64,000 nt of DNA from Fontibacillus puldeungensis (GCF_042678945.1 NZ_JBHTLM010000001.1:62001-126000); one strand, 5' to 3'. Counted from the first letter of the stretch, positions 35,122 to 43,935 are shown. Notes: generated by a model not told the origin, from the letters alone. Made by a program: numbers and translations.

Positions 35122-36388
35122 GAAGGAAAAAACAATACTTCCGCAGTTGAGGTTTCACAGATTTAAAGATTACCCAGCATGGAACATTGATAATTTCGGC
35201 AACATAGTTGTTCCCGTGGAAGAACGAGCAGGAACAAAAAAATACACTCTTATGAGCGTTACATCTGGCGTAGGGTTGATTCCTCAAATTGAAAAGTTTG
35301 GTCGAGAAATAGCTGGTAGTGCCTATAAAAACTACTATGTAATCAAGAAAAATGACCTTGCTTATAACAAAAGTGCAACAAAGCAATTCCCGGAAGGTTA
35401 TATTTCAATGCTTAAAGAGTACGAAGAAGCCGCTTTGCCAAATAGCATTTTTACTTGTTTTCGTGTCACTGATAAGGAGTGTGACCCCAGATTTTTTGAC
35501 CACCTTTTCCACAACAACTACCATGGTTCATGGTTACGAAAATATATTGAAGTTGGCGCTCGTGCGCATGGTTCGTTAAGTATTGACACGCAGCATTTAT
35601 GGGATATGCCAGTTGCATTGCCAAGGATTGAAGAACAACAAAAAATTGCCGATTGCCTGTCCTCACTTGATGACCTTATCACCGCAGAGGATAAAAAGCT
35701 TGAAGTTTATAAAGCACACAAAAAAGGGTTGATGCAGAAGTTATTCCCTGCCGACGGAAAAACTGTTCCAGAATGGAGATTTCCGGAGTTTAGAGGTAGT
35801 GGCGAGTGGGTAAAAAAGAGCCTTGGTCAATTGGGTGAGCTTGTCTCAGGGCTAACCTACAGTCCAGATGATATTAGAGAAAGTGGTTTGCTTGTTTTAA
35901 GATCGTCAAATATAAAGAACAACGTCATCACATTAGATGACAACGTTTATGTTAGAACAGATATTAGTGGTGCCAATCATTCTGTAGAAAATGATATATT
36001 AATTTGTGTGCGAAATGGTTCAAAAGCTTTAATAGGTAAAAACGCGATTATTCCAAAGGGCATGCCTTTATGTACTCATGGTGCGTTTATGACAATCTTT
36101 AGAACGAAGTTCTCGAAATTTGTCTTTCAACTACTCCAATCAAACAGTTATGAAAAACAAGTCAAAGCTGATTTAGGTGCAACCATAAATTCAATTAATG
36201 GATCCCAATTGAGAAAATATGTGTTTTATATTCCGAAAGATATTAAAGAACAAGAAAAAATAGCTAACTGTCTTTCTGATTTAGACACCCTTATAACTTC
36301 ACAAGCAGAGAAAATTGAATCTTTAAAAGTGCACAAAAAGGGCTTGATGCAAGGGCTGTTCCCTTCTGTAGAGGAGGTGGGGGAATGA
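35114..36388 (+). CDS. hsdS: Type I restriction enzyme, specificity subunit
   Basis: A 424-residue HsdS with two target-recognition domains (about 15-175 and 215-385), each followed by a conserved helical repeat: EQQKIADCLSSLDDLIT...KKGLMQKLFP and EQEKIANCLSDLDTLIT...KKGLMQGLFP. Each TRD reads one half of a bipartite DNA site; the site cannot be predicted here. It overlaps hsdR by 8 bases and the next gene by 4. Both TRDs and both repeats look intact, so the system may be active. Confidence 0.93.
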   Translation: MNKKEKTILPQLRFHRFKDYPAWNIDNFGNIVVPVEERAGTKKYTLMSVTSGVGLIPQIEKFGREIAGSAYKNYYVIKKNDLAYNKSATKQFPEGYISMLKEYEEAALPNSIFTCFRVTDKECDPRFFDHLFHNNYHGSWLRKYIEVGARAHGSLSIDTQHLWDMPVALPRIEEQQKIADCLSSLDDLITAEDKKLEVYKAHKKGLMQKLFPADGKTVPEWRFPEFRGSGEWVKKSLGQLGELVSGLTYSPDDIRESGLLVLRSSNIKNNVITLDDNVYVRTDISGANHSVENDILICVRNGSKALIGKNAIIPKGMPLCTHGAFMTIFRTKFSKFVFQLLQSNSYEKQVKADLGATINSINGSQLRKYVFYIPKDIKEQEKIANCLSDLDTLITSQAEKIESLKVHKKGLMQGLFPSVEEVGE

Positions 36389-37701
36389 GTTACAATGTTC
36401 CTTCGAAAATGGAGAAAGAATCCTTTGAGTCAATGATTCTTAAGAAATTAAACAATGATAAACTCAGTCACTATAAAAAAATTTTTAATGATAATTACAA
36501 ATGTCCTAGGAATTCGGAAGAATATACCCTGAAAGAAAACTTATCCGATGAATTGCTGGCGAAATTAGACTTTGTCCTTAAAAGAATCGGATATAATCAA
36601 TTTGATACAATTAAAGATATTGCTGAGTATTTCAGGATGCTGTTAGATGAAAAGAAGAACATTGTACTGTTTGCATATAACGGTACAGGTAAGACGAGGC
36701 TTTCTGTGGAGTTTAAATCATTAGGTCAGCAGTTACTTGGTGATACGGGAGAAAAAACAGCTGACACATTGTACTATAATGCATTTACTGAAGATCTTTT
36801 TTATTGGGATAATGATTTAGATAATGATACCGAACGATTATTAAGGTTAAATAGCAACTCTAGATTTTTTGCAGGACTAGATGAATTAGAAATGGAAAGC
36901 AGAATTCGTCCATTGCTTCACCGATATGCGGATTTTGATTTTACTATTAATTATGAGACTTGGGCAATTAGCTTTTCAAGAAATGTACTAACTTCAGGCA
37001 CTACTAATAGGATTGATAATATAAAAATATCCCGCGGCGAGGAAAACATCTTTGTTTGGTGTTTCTTTCTTGCTGTTGTGCAATTGGTAGTGGATAAAGT
37101 AGAGTCGTATAATTGGGTTAAGTATATTTATGTCGATGACCCTATTTCTTCTTTGGATGACAATAATGTTATTGCTGTTGCATGTCATTTGGCTCAAATA
37201 ATGAGTGGAAATGATGTAAAAGTAATTGTTTCATCTCATCACACCCTGTTTTTTAATGTTTTATGTAATGAAATTAATAGGGCAGAACATTTATTTTTAC
37301 AGAAAAACACCAAAAATGGTACATATATAGTGAAAGACACCACTAAAACACCTTTCTTTCATCATGTTGCATTGTTGAAAGAATTGAAAAAAGCGTCTGA
37401 CTCAGGTGAACTATATACGTATCACTTTAATATTCTTAGAAATATATTAGAAAAGACAGCATCTTTTCATGGATATGCACACTTTTCTGCTTGCATAAGA
37501 AAGGGTGCGGAGGAGGATGAACCTGTCCATACCAGACTGGTTAATATTATCAACCATGGGGGCTATTCTTTATTTGATCCTAAAGAAATGGTTGAAGAAA
37601 ACAAAGAGCACTTTAAAAATATACTAAATAATTTTTTAGATGAATATAATTTTAATAAAAAACTATTTGAAGACGATCAAGTTCAGGAGGAGCAAGAATG
37701 A
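36385..37701 (+). CDS. ABC-type ATPase, candidate PrrC-like anticodon nuclease
   Basis: A 438-residue protein with an ABC ATPase core: Walker A AYNGTGKT (97-104), signature ISRGEE (215-220), Walker B YIYVDDP (247-253), D-loop SSLDD (255-259) and switch His in VSSHH (282-286). The C-terminal region has R352-x3-E356 (LRNILEKT) and His391 in NIINHGG. PrrC has the triad Arg320-Glu324-His356 in a similar layout, and RloC shares it. Position between hsdS and hsdM, overlapping both, mirrors prrC in the prr locus. Alternative: another AAA_13 protein of unknown role. ATPase is firm; tRNA cleavage is inference. Confidence 0.75.
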   Translation: MSYNVPSKMEKESFESMILKKLNNDKLSHYKKIFNDNYKCPRNSEEYTLKENLSDELLAKLDFVLKRIGYNQFDTIKDIAEYFRMLLDEKKNIVLFAYNGTGKTRLSVEFKSLGQQLLGDTGEKTADTLYYNAFTEDLFYWDNDLDNDTERLLRLNSNSRFFAGLDELEMESRIRPLLHRYADFDFTINYETWAISFSRNVLTSGTTNRIDNIKISRGEENIFVWCFFLAVVQLVVDKVESYNWVKYIYVDDPISSLDDNNVIAVACHLAQIMSGNDVKVIVSSHHTLFFNVLCNEINRAEHLFLQKNTKNGTYIVKDTTKTPFFHHVALLKELKKASDSGELYTYHFNILRNILEKTASFHGYAHFSACIRKGAEEDEPVHTRLVNIINHGGYSLFDPKEMVEENKEHFKNILNNFLDEYNFNKKLFEDDQVQEEQE

Positions 37702-39452
37702 AAGATACACAACAAAAACAGTTAGGTGCAACCCTGTGGGGGATCGCCGATAAACTGCGTGGAGCTATGAATGCGGATGACTTCCGTGATTATATGTTGT
37801 CATTTCTCTTCTTGCGCTACCTTTCAGATAATTATGAAGAAGCAGCAAAAAAAGAGCTTGGTAGCGATTATTTGAACTGTGCAGATAGAATTAAAAGCAT
37901 TGCTATTGCCGGCAAGCAGGATGAGACTATTAACTTGATAAAAGAACAGGCGGCTGAATACTTCAGCAAACAACAACTGGAGGAAAAAGCAAAAGACATG
38001 ATGTTAGAGGAGCATCTTGCATCATTAGAAAGCAATAAGTTAACCCCACTCATGCTTTGGTATAATGATAATTTAGACCAGGTAGCTATGTTTGAAAAAC
38101 AAATGCGCCGTAAAGTACACTTTGTAATAAAGCCACACTACCTCTGGAGTAATATATATGAATTAGCTCGCATCCAGAGTAAGTATCTATTAAAAACCTT
38201 GCAAGCAGGTTTTAAGTTTATAGAAAATGAATCATTCGATAGTACATTTCGTGGGTTATTTTCAGAGGTTAACCTTGACTCAGACAAACTCGGAAAGAAT
38301 TATGAATCGCGAAATACAATGTTGTGTTCAATAATTACTGAAATAGCAGAAGGATTAACTGATTTTCCTAACGAAAGTGATATTTTAGGTGACGCCTATG
38401 AATATTTAATAAGTCAATTTGCAGCGGGTTCAGGCAAAAAAGCAGGGGAGTTTTATACACCCCAGCAAATTTCAACCATTCTTTCTCGCATAGTTACTCT
38501 TGACAGCCAAGACCCAAGCACAGGCAAAAAGAAGCAGCTCAAAAACGTGCTTGACTTTGCGTGTGGCTCCGGCTCGCTTCTAATTAATGTTAGAAAGCAG
38601 CTTGGTGCTAATAGTATCGGTCAGATATACGGACAGGAAAAGAATATCACAACGTACAACCTTGCTCGGATGAATATGCTTCTGCATGGACTTAAAGATT
38701 CTGAGTTTAAAATATTTCACGGAGATTCTTTGCTAAATGATTGGGACATACTTAATGAAATGAACCCATCAAAAAAATTAGAATGTGATGCAGTAGTAGC
38801 CAATCCACCTTTCAGCTACCGGTGGGAGCCTAATGACACTCTGGCAGAGGATTTTCGTTTTAAAAGTTACGGACTTGCTCCAAAATCAGCGGCCGACTTT
38901 GCATTTTTACTTCATGGATTTCACTTTTTAAGTGGCGAGGGGACAATGGCAATCATCTTGCCTCATGGTGTTCTGTTCCGTGGCGGCGCGGAGGAAAAAA
39001 TCAGGACAAAGCTACTCAAGGATGGGAATATAGATACGATTATTGGTTTACCGGCTAACCTGTTTTTCTCAACAGGTATTCCGGTTTGTATTCTTGTGCT
39101 TAAGAAGTGTAAAAAATTTGATGACGTGCTGTTTATCAACGCAAGTGAGTATTACGACAGAGGTAAACGGCAAAATGTCCTTATGCCGGAACATATAGAT
39201 AGAATAGTTGACACATATCAATACCGAAAAGAAGATGACAAAAAGTATTCACGCCGCGTCTCTATGGAAGAAATCGAGAAAAACGACTATAATCTGAATA
39301 TATCTCGATATGTGAGTACGGCTGCAGAAGAAGAAATCGTCAACCTTGCAGATGTGAAAGAGAATTTGGATGAAATTGAGGATGCTATTAACCAGGCAAA
39401 AGTTAGGCACAACCAATATTTAAAAGAGCTTGGTTTACCTGAGTTGCCATAA
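37698..39452 (+). CDS. hsdM: Type I DNA methyltransferase, M subunit
   Basis: A 584-residue HsdM. The N-terminal helical domain starts TLWGIADKLRGAMNADDFRDY, the SAM-binding motif is VLDFACGSGSLLINVRKQ, and the catalytic motif is NPPF at 369-372, meaning N6-adenine methylation. The C-terminal part ends in a coiled tail. The ATG overlaps the ATPase gene stop (ATGA). It is last in the hsd operon. A hairpin (ATCGCCGT / ACGGCGAT, 39486-39517) follows but lacks a T-run. Confidence 0.95.
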   Translation: MKDTQQKQLGATLWGIADKLRGAMNADDFRDYMLSFLFLRYLSDNYEEAAKKELGSDYLNCADRIKSIAIAGKQDETINLIKEQAAEYFSKQQLEEKAKDMMLEEHLASLESNKLTPLMLWYNDNLDQVAMFEKQMRRKVHFVIKPHYLWSNIYELARIQSKYLLKTLQAGFKFIENESFDSTFRGLFSEVNLDSDKLGKNYESRNTMLCSIITEIAEGLTDFPNESDILGDAYEYLISQFAAGSGKKAGEFYTPQQISTILSRIVTLDSQDPSTGKKKQLKNVLDFACGSGSLLINVRKQLGANSIGQIYGQEKNITTYNLARMNMLLHGLKDSEFKIFHGDSLLNDWDILNEMNPSKKLECDAVVANPPFSYRWEPNDTLAEDFRFKSYGLAPKSAADFAFLLHGFHFLSGEGTMAIILPHGVLFRGGAEEKIRTKLLKDGNIDTIIGLPANLFFSTGIPVCILVLKKCKKFDDVLFINASEYYDRGKRQNVLMPEHIDRIVDTYQYRKEDDKKYSRRVSMEEIEKNDYNLNISRYVSTAAEEEIVNLADVKENLDEIEDAINQAKVRHNQYLKELGLPELP

Positions 39453-39943
39453 AGCGAGGATTTTGTTATCTGAAAGTCGTAATAGATCGCCGTTATGCTG
39501 CTAAGTAATACGGCGATTGGCAGAATACATGAAGTTTTTTTTGTGGTTCACCCCGATTTTATAACAACTGATTTCAAGAAAATTGATATTTGCGATATAA
39601 AGCGACTTTAAACAGATGCCGCGGCAACAAGGTCGCTTCCCGTGGACGAAACCTCCGTCTGGATAATTTTGTGCCCAGAACTTGCTCAAATTTTGCCAAC
39701 TCTACTCACTCAAAAAACCTATAAAACGTTTTTGTCTCATAGGTGGCATGATGTATAGCAAATGGGCTGGTTTCCTAAACAACTTATTGCTACAGCATTA
39801 ACAGCTTTCTGGTTGGGGACGAATTGGGGACGAAAACTGCTGATTCGATCAAGACGGCAACCAAACAGAACCATACAAGAATCGATAAAAGCCTTATGAA
39901 TCAAGGCTTTAGCATGCAGTGGCATATGGGAACCAAATATCCT
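39453..39943. other. Non-coding right end of the island
   Basis: No intact gene. The + strand frame before the candidate att site reads LVGDELGTKTADSIKTATK near 39807-39865, which resembles the tail of an element integrase, but the similarity is from memory and weak. A hairpin at 39486-39517 follows hsdM. Confidence 0.4.
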
Positions 39944-39999
39944 ATGTTTCCGCATACGGTGCACGTGAGTCGGTTGCTTTGTTAGTGAAGAATATGTAG
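39944..39999 (+). pseudogene. Displaced rlmD 3' end (candidate attR)
   Basis: ATGTTTCCGCATACG followed by GTGCACGTGAGTCGGTTGC... encodes, after restoring one lost G, MFPHTVHVESVALLVKNM and a TAG stop. This is the C terminus of an RlmD-type methyltransferase (compare MFPHTTHIENVALLVRSD in rlmD itself). A lone 3' end about 10 kb from rlmD is what site-specific insertion into this gene leaves behind. Confidence 0.6.
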
Positions 40000-40023
40000 G
40001 ACACAAATAACCACCTGATATTC

Positions 40024-40167
40024 ATAATAAACCTGTGCTAAAAATCGAATAAAGCCGTGATAAAATGGGGGAAGGAATGAATGGCGAACTGGAAAAAACC
40101 AGATCCATCAAGCCTTTCCCCTGTTTTTTTATCATGACATTATTCAGATTATAATAAACCTGTGCTA
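40024..40167. repeat. 17-bp direct repeat flanking a small inverted structure
   Basis: ATAATAAACCTGTGCTA occurs at 40024-40040 and 40151-40167. The 110 bases between contain GTGATAAAATGGGGGAAGG-like sequence inverted as CCTTTCCCC...TTTTATCA, and a tiny frame reading MANWKKPDPSSLSPVFLS. It may be the remains of a small mobile element. The 100 bases after it, up to the hydrolase gene, show nothing further. Confidence 0.5.
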
Positions 40168-40280
40168 TTAAATGTTGGGTCAAAAAATTGAGAAAAGGAC
40201 TGTTTTATAGCAGGAGAGTTTATTTATATGGGCAGCGGGTTATATAGCATGTAGACAAGCAGGAACGGGGGGGATATGTT

Positions 40281-41168
40281 ATGGCACACGTAAAGGCAAA
40301 TGGCATACAAATTGAGTATGAAATTTTTGGAATGGAAACTAATCCAACAATAGTGCTTATTGGAGGAAATGGTGCTCAGCTAAATTTTTGGGAACCCGAT
40401 TTTTGTGAAATGCTTGCAAAAGAGAATTTACAAGTTATACGCTTTGATAATCGCGATGCGGGATTGTCTACAAAATTCGATGAGGCTGGTATTCCTGATA
40501 TGGAAAAAATATACCAGGCGGCACACGAGGGAAAACCAATTAAGACAGCATATACATTGGAGGATATGGCTGATGATGTGGTTGGTTTGCTGGATGCGTT
40601 GGAAATAAAGAAGGCTCACATCTGTGGTGCTTCTATGGGAGGTACGATTGCTCAGGTTTTTGCCTATAGGCATCCTTCGCGTATATGCAGTTTAATTTCT
40701 ATTATGTCATCTACAGGTAATCCGAATAATCCACAAATATCACCAGAAACGTTGGCGATTGTTACAGCAACACCTCCAACTGGACGGGATGCATATATTG
40801 ATTATACACTACGTATGTGGAAAAATATTTGGAGTAAGGGATTTCCTTTTGAAGAAGAACGTGCAAGCCGGTATTGTGAAGAAAGCTATGATCGTTCTTA
40901 TTATCCACAAGGAGCTGTACGCCAAAATGCAGCGTTGGTTGCTAATGGGGATAGGAGACAGCATCTTTCATTATTAAAAATACCAACTCTAGTAATTCAC
41001 GGAACTGAGGATGTATTGTTTCCTGTTGAAGCAGGAAAAGATACAGCACGCACAATACCTAATGCTAAATTACTTTTGATCGAAGGAATGGGACATGATA
41101 TGCCTAAGGGAACATGGAAATGTATAATCGAAGCCATTGTTAGTCAGGTAAACGACACGTCTCATTGA
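40281..41168 (+). CDS. Alpha/beta hydrolase
   Basis: A 295-residue alpha/beta-hydrolase with the oxyanion motif IGGNGA (27-32), the nucleophile elbow GASMGG with Ser118, a late Asp in HGTEDVLFP and a late His in GMGHDMP. It resembles methylesterase-type hydrolases of antibiotic and secondary metabolism clusters, but the substrate is unknown. No signal peptide. Ribosome site GGGGGGATATGTT. It lies just outside the restriction island in an AT-rich zone. Confidence 0.82.
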   Translation: MAHVKANGIQIEYEIFGMETNPTIVLIGGNGAQLNFWEPDFCEMLAKENLQVIRFDNRDAGLSTKFDEAGIPDMEKIYQAAHEGKPIKTAYTLEDMADDVVGLLDALEIKKAHICGASMGGTIAQVFAYRHPSRICSLISIMSSTGNPNNPQISPETLAIVTATPPTGRDAYIDYTLRMWKNIWSKGFPFEEERASRYCEESYDRSYYPQGAVRQNAALVANGDRRQHLSLLKIPTLVIHGTEDVLFPVEAGKDTARTIPNAKLLLIEGMGHDMPKGTWKCIIEAIVSQVNDTSH

Positions 41169-41193
41169 TGTAATGGGGAAACATGAAAATTTG

Positions 41194-41230
41194 CGGGAGT
41201 ATTTTCTAACGAAGATACCCCGTTTTTTTT
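41194..41230 (+). terminator. Intrinsic terminator of the hydrolase gene
   Basis: CGGGAGTAT pairs with ATACCCCG (one bulged A), followed by eight T residues. Confidence 0.85.
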
Positions 41231-41293
41231 ATGTCCTTTTTTAGACACTCATGCTAATTTAAGTTCGTTCGTATAAATCTGGTATCAAGCGAA

Positions 41294-41343
41294 TTGACAA
41301 AATAAATAGCAAGGAGTAGTGTAAAATTATATCGAATCGATAT
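41294..41343 (+). promoter_or_regulatory. Promoter and palindrome before padR-type gene
   Basis: TTGACA (41294-41299), 17 bases, TAGTGT (41317-41322), then the palindrome ATATCGA-A-TCGATAT (41329-41343). A related half site, CGATATA, follows near 41354. It is a likely autoregulatory operator. Confidence 0.55.
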
Positions 41344-41378
41344 ATAAATAAACGATATAAGTTACGAAGGAGGAAAGT

Positions 41379-41915
41379 ATGTTAGAGTTTATAATTCTTG
41401 GTTTCCTGATGTGTGGAGAAACAAGCGGATATGATCTAAAACAGTGGATGACAAAATCTACTTCCTATTTTTTTGATGCAAGCTTTGGAAGTATCTATCC
41501 AGCGTTAAAGAGATTGGGGGATAAACAGTTAGTTATTTTTAAGGAATCTGTGGAGGGAAGCAAGTACAAAAAAGTGTACCAGATTACCGAAACTGGAAAA
41601 GAAGCTTTTATGAAGTGGATTGCGGAACCGATTGCTTTCGAAAAATCAAAGCAGGATCATCTGGTGAAGATTTTCTTCTATGAGTTTCTTCCTAAAGAAA
41701 AGGCCATTGCCAATTTAAAAGAGCTTATCGAGGTAATCCAGCCAATTGAAAAGAATTTAATCAGTCAGAAGGAGGAAGCAACCGAGAAATACGATGTTAA
41801 TCAGTTCTTCTATCGATATGCAACAATGGGTTATGGCATTGATTATTATCGTTTTGTCATGAACTGGTGCAACGATATGATTACAAAACTTGAAACTGAT
41901 ACAGAAATGATGTGA
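41379..41915 (+). CDS. PadR-family transcriptional regulator
   Basis: A 178-residue PadR-type regulator. The winged helix covers residues 1-80 (ILGFLMCGETSGYDLKQWM, then GSIYPALKRLGDKQLV), followed by a helical dimerisation and ligand domain typical of the Vir-like subgroup. AAGGAGGAAAGT precedes the ATG. A palindrome lies at its promoter. It is 40 bases upstream of a flavoprotein gene that it probably controls, in the manner of PadR repressors answering to phenolic or toxic compounds. Confidence 0.88.
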   Translation: MLEFIILGFLMCGETSGYDLKQWMTKSTSYFFDASFGSIYPALKRLGDKQLVIFKESVEGSKYKKVYQITETGKEAFMKWIAEPIAFEKSKQDHLVKIFFYEFLPKEKAIANLKELIEVIQPIEKNLISQKEEATEKYDVNQFFYRYATMGYGIDYYRFVMNWCNDMITKLETDTEMM

Positions 41916-41955
41916 AGCGAACGCCTCAACTCGCAATGAGAAAGGATAATTTAAC

Positions 41956-42510
41956 ATGAAGATAGTAACGATTATGGGAAGTCCAAAGAAGAATGGAAAA
42001 ACTGCTACAGCACTTAAATTATTTGAGGGAAACATGCTTGCCCACGGAAATGATGTAGAAAGAGTCAATGTAACGGATTATAAAATTAACGCTTGCCTTG
42101 GCTGTTATGCTTGCATGGCGAAAAAAGAGGAGTCTGGTTGTATTCAAAAGGACGACGCGCAGTCTGTTTTTGAGAAAATGGCTGTTGCCGACACGATTGT
42201 GATTGCCTCTCCACTTTATTCATTCGACTTAACAGCACAGATAAAGCCTATCATAGACAGGTGTTTCAGCCTATCAAATACCGCTATCCTCAATGGAAAG
42301 CGCATGGCACTACTTATCACTTGCGCCGGTCAGGTTGAGAACAATACTGATCTCGTACAGGAATTTTTCCGCAGGGCTTTTGATGGCGAGAACGGAGGAA
42401 TGTTTCATACAGAATTAGCAGGCAGATATGTAGTGCCGTATAGCGACTCTCCGGATTTTATCGAACGGGCAAAAAAGACCGCAGATACGATGTTTAACGA
42501 ATTAGAATGA
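41956..42510 (+). CDS. FMN-dependent reductase with four-cysteine motif (iron-sulfur flavoprotein type)
   Basis: A 184-residue flavodoxin-like protein. The FMN phosphate loop is GSPKKNGKT (8-16). The compact cysteine motif Cys47-x2-Cys50-x2-Cys53-x8-Cys62 is the pattern of iron-sulfur flavoproteins (Isf) and related NAD(P)H-dependent oxidoreductases. It probably uses FMN, and perhaps a 4Fe-4S cluster, to reduce quinones, nitro or azo compounds. It is in an operon with the PadR regulator. Confidence 0.83.
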   Translation: MKIVTIMGSPKKNGKTATALKLFEGNMLAHGNDVERVNVTDYKINACLGCYACMAKKEESGCIQKDDAQSVFEKMAVADTIVIASPLYSFDLTAQIKPIIDRCFSLSNTAILNGKRMALLITCAGQVENNTDLVQEFFRRAFDGENGGMFHTELAGRYVVPYSDSPDFIERAKKTADTMFNELE

Positions 42511-42578
42511 TACTGAATATACCCTCAAAAAATTCTTCTATCGATATCGGGTGTCGCAACATTTCGTACAAATAATTG

Positions 42579-42603
42579 ACCGTCTTTTCGTTGGACGGTT
42601 TTT
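42579..42603 (+). terminator. Terminator after the flavoprotein gene
   Basis: ACCGTC (42579-42584) pairs with GACGGT (42594-42599), followed by TTTTT and a T-rich stretch. Confidence 0.75.
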
Positions 42604-42783
42604 CTTTTGTCAAAAAACAACATTATGGTTTAACATAGCCTTTATTTTAGGTGAATAACAGCCACATCTTAATGTAAAATAGATACCTATTTACCGTCAG
42701 CACTCATCCCATGTCGAGACCATAGTCCTGTTGCAAAGAAAAAATGTTGTTTTTTTATACATTGTGATATATCTATTTGTTTT

Positions 42784-42807
42784 AATATGACACACACGTG
42801 TCATATT
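42784..42807. promoter_or_regulatory. Perfect palindrome upstream of the NHL gene
   Basis: Arms AATATGACAC and GTGTCATATT (10 bp each, ACAC between) lie about 50 bases before the NHL-protein start. TATAAT-like sequence follows at about 42825. Likely an operator for an unknown regulator. Confidence 0.55.
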
Positions 42808-42855
42808 TTCCAAGATATAATTGTTATAATTTAATAAAAGATAGGGGTATCTAAA

Positions 42856-43935
42856 TTGAACAAGTCTGAATGGTTGAAAGGAATCGTACATACTTTTATC
42901 GGTATTGGTCGGCCTGGATACAGTGGAGATGGGGGAATTGCTCAGGAAGCTCTCATAAATGGACCAGCAGGAGTAGCTATTGATAGCAATAACGATGTTT
43001 ATGTTGCTGAAATTTTTAACAATGTTGTGAGAAAAATTGATACAAGAACTAATATTGTTACAACTATTGCTGGATGTGGAGATAAGGGGTTCAGCGGTGA
43101 TGGTGGACCAGCTGTTAAGGCTAGGCTTAATGGGCCAGAAGGTGTGTTCGTTGACTTATACGGAAATATATACATTGCTGACACTTGGAACCAACGAATT
43201 AGAAAAATTGATTCTAAAACTAGAATCATTAAAACTATTGCAGGGAATGGAGAAGCTGGATTCAGCGGCGACTTTGGGAATGCCTGTGATGCCAGCTTGA
43301 ATTGTCCCTCTGGTGTTGTCAGTGATTCTATAGGTAATGTCTATTTTAATGATTACAAAAATGAAAGGATAAGAAAGATCGATATAAATGGAATAATATC
43401 TACCTTTGCAGGAACTGGGGAACCTGGATTTACTGGAGATGGTGGTCCAGCTAATCAAGCTAAAATTAATGATGTCTATGGGTTAGCAATTGATAAGCAT
43501 GATAATCTTTACTTTGTTGATAGCCTTAATTTCGCGATTAGAAAAATCAATATTCTCTCGGAAATAATTAATACTGTTTGTGGAAAAGGTAAGCCAGGTG
43601 AAATTGTTGAGTATGAGTGTATAGACCGTTGTTATCTCGGAGGGAATGCACATCCCAAAGGTACAGTTGGCGGAGACGTACCTCACGGTCTTGATGTAAG
43701 TAATGAAGGATACATATTTATTGCAGATACAGGTGTAAATAGGCTTAGAATAGTTGACCCATTTGAAAATCAAGTGTATACCATTGCTGGAATTGGGAAA
43801 TGCGGCTACTCCGGTGATGAAGGAATTGCTCTAGAAGCAAAAATAAATATACATGGAGTAAGAGTTGATTTAGAGAGTAACATATATTTTGTGGATTTTC
43901 ATCATCATGTTGTTAGAAAAATTACATTCAAATAG
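42856..43935 (+). CDS. NHL-repeat protein (six-bladed propeller)
   Basis: A 359-residue protein made almost wholly of NHL-type repeats of about 55 residues. Each has a G-x-G-x2-G-(F/Y)-S-G-D-x-G element, then a V-(A/S)-x-D-x2-G-N-(I/V)-Y-(V/I)-A-D core and a RI/VRKID end (near residues 17, 72, 127, 183, 245 and 305). Six repeats would close a beta-propeller. No signal peptide or enzyme domain is seen, so it may act as a binding scaffold in the cytoplasm. TTG start behind AGGGG. Monocistronic with a palindromic operator upstream. Confidence 0.8.
   Translation: MNKSEWLKGIVHTFIGIGRPGYSGDGGIAQEALINGPAGVAIDSNNDVYVAEIFNNVVRKIDTRTNIVTTIAGCGDKGFSGDGGPAVKARLNGPEGVFVDLYGNIYIADTWNQRIRKIDSKTRIIKTIAGNGEAGFSGDFGNACDASLNCPSGVVSDSIGNVYFNDYKNERIRKIDINGIISTFAGTGEPGFTGDGGPANQAKINDVYGLAIDKHDNLYFVDSLNFAIRKINILSEIINTVCGKGKPGEIVEYECIDRCYLGGNAHPKGTVGGDVPHGLDVSNEGYIFIADTGVNRLRIVDPFENQVYTIAGIGKCGYSGDEGIALEAKINIHGVRVDLESNIYFVDFHHHVVRKITFK

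Noticed and set aside
39737..40006. Minus-strand 89-codon frame at the right island border
   Set aside because: The + strand carries the rlmD-like 3' remnant; the antisense product has no features and no ribosome site.
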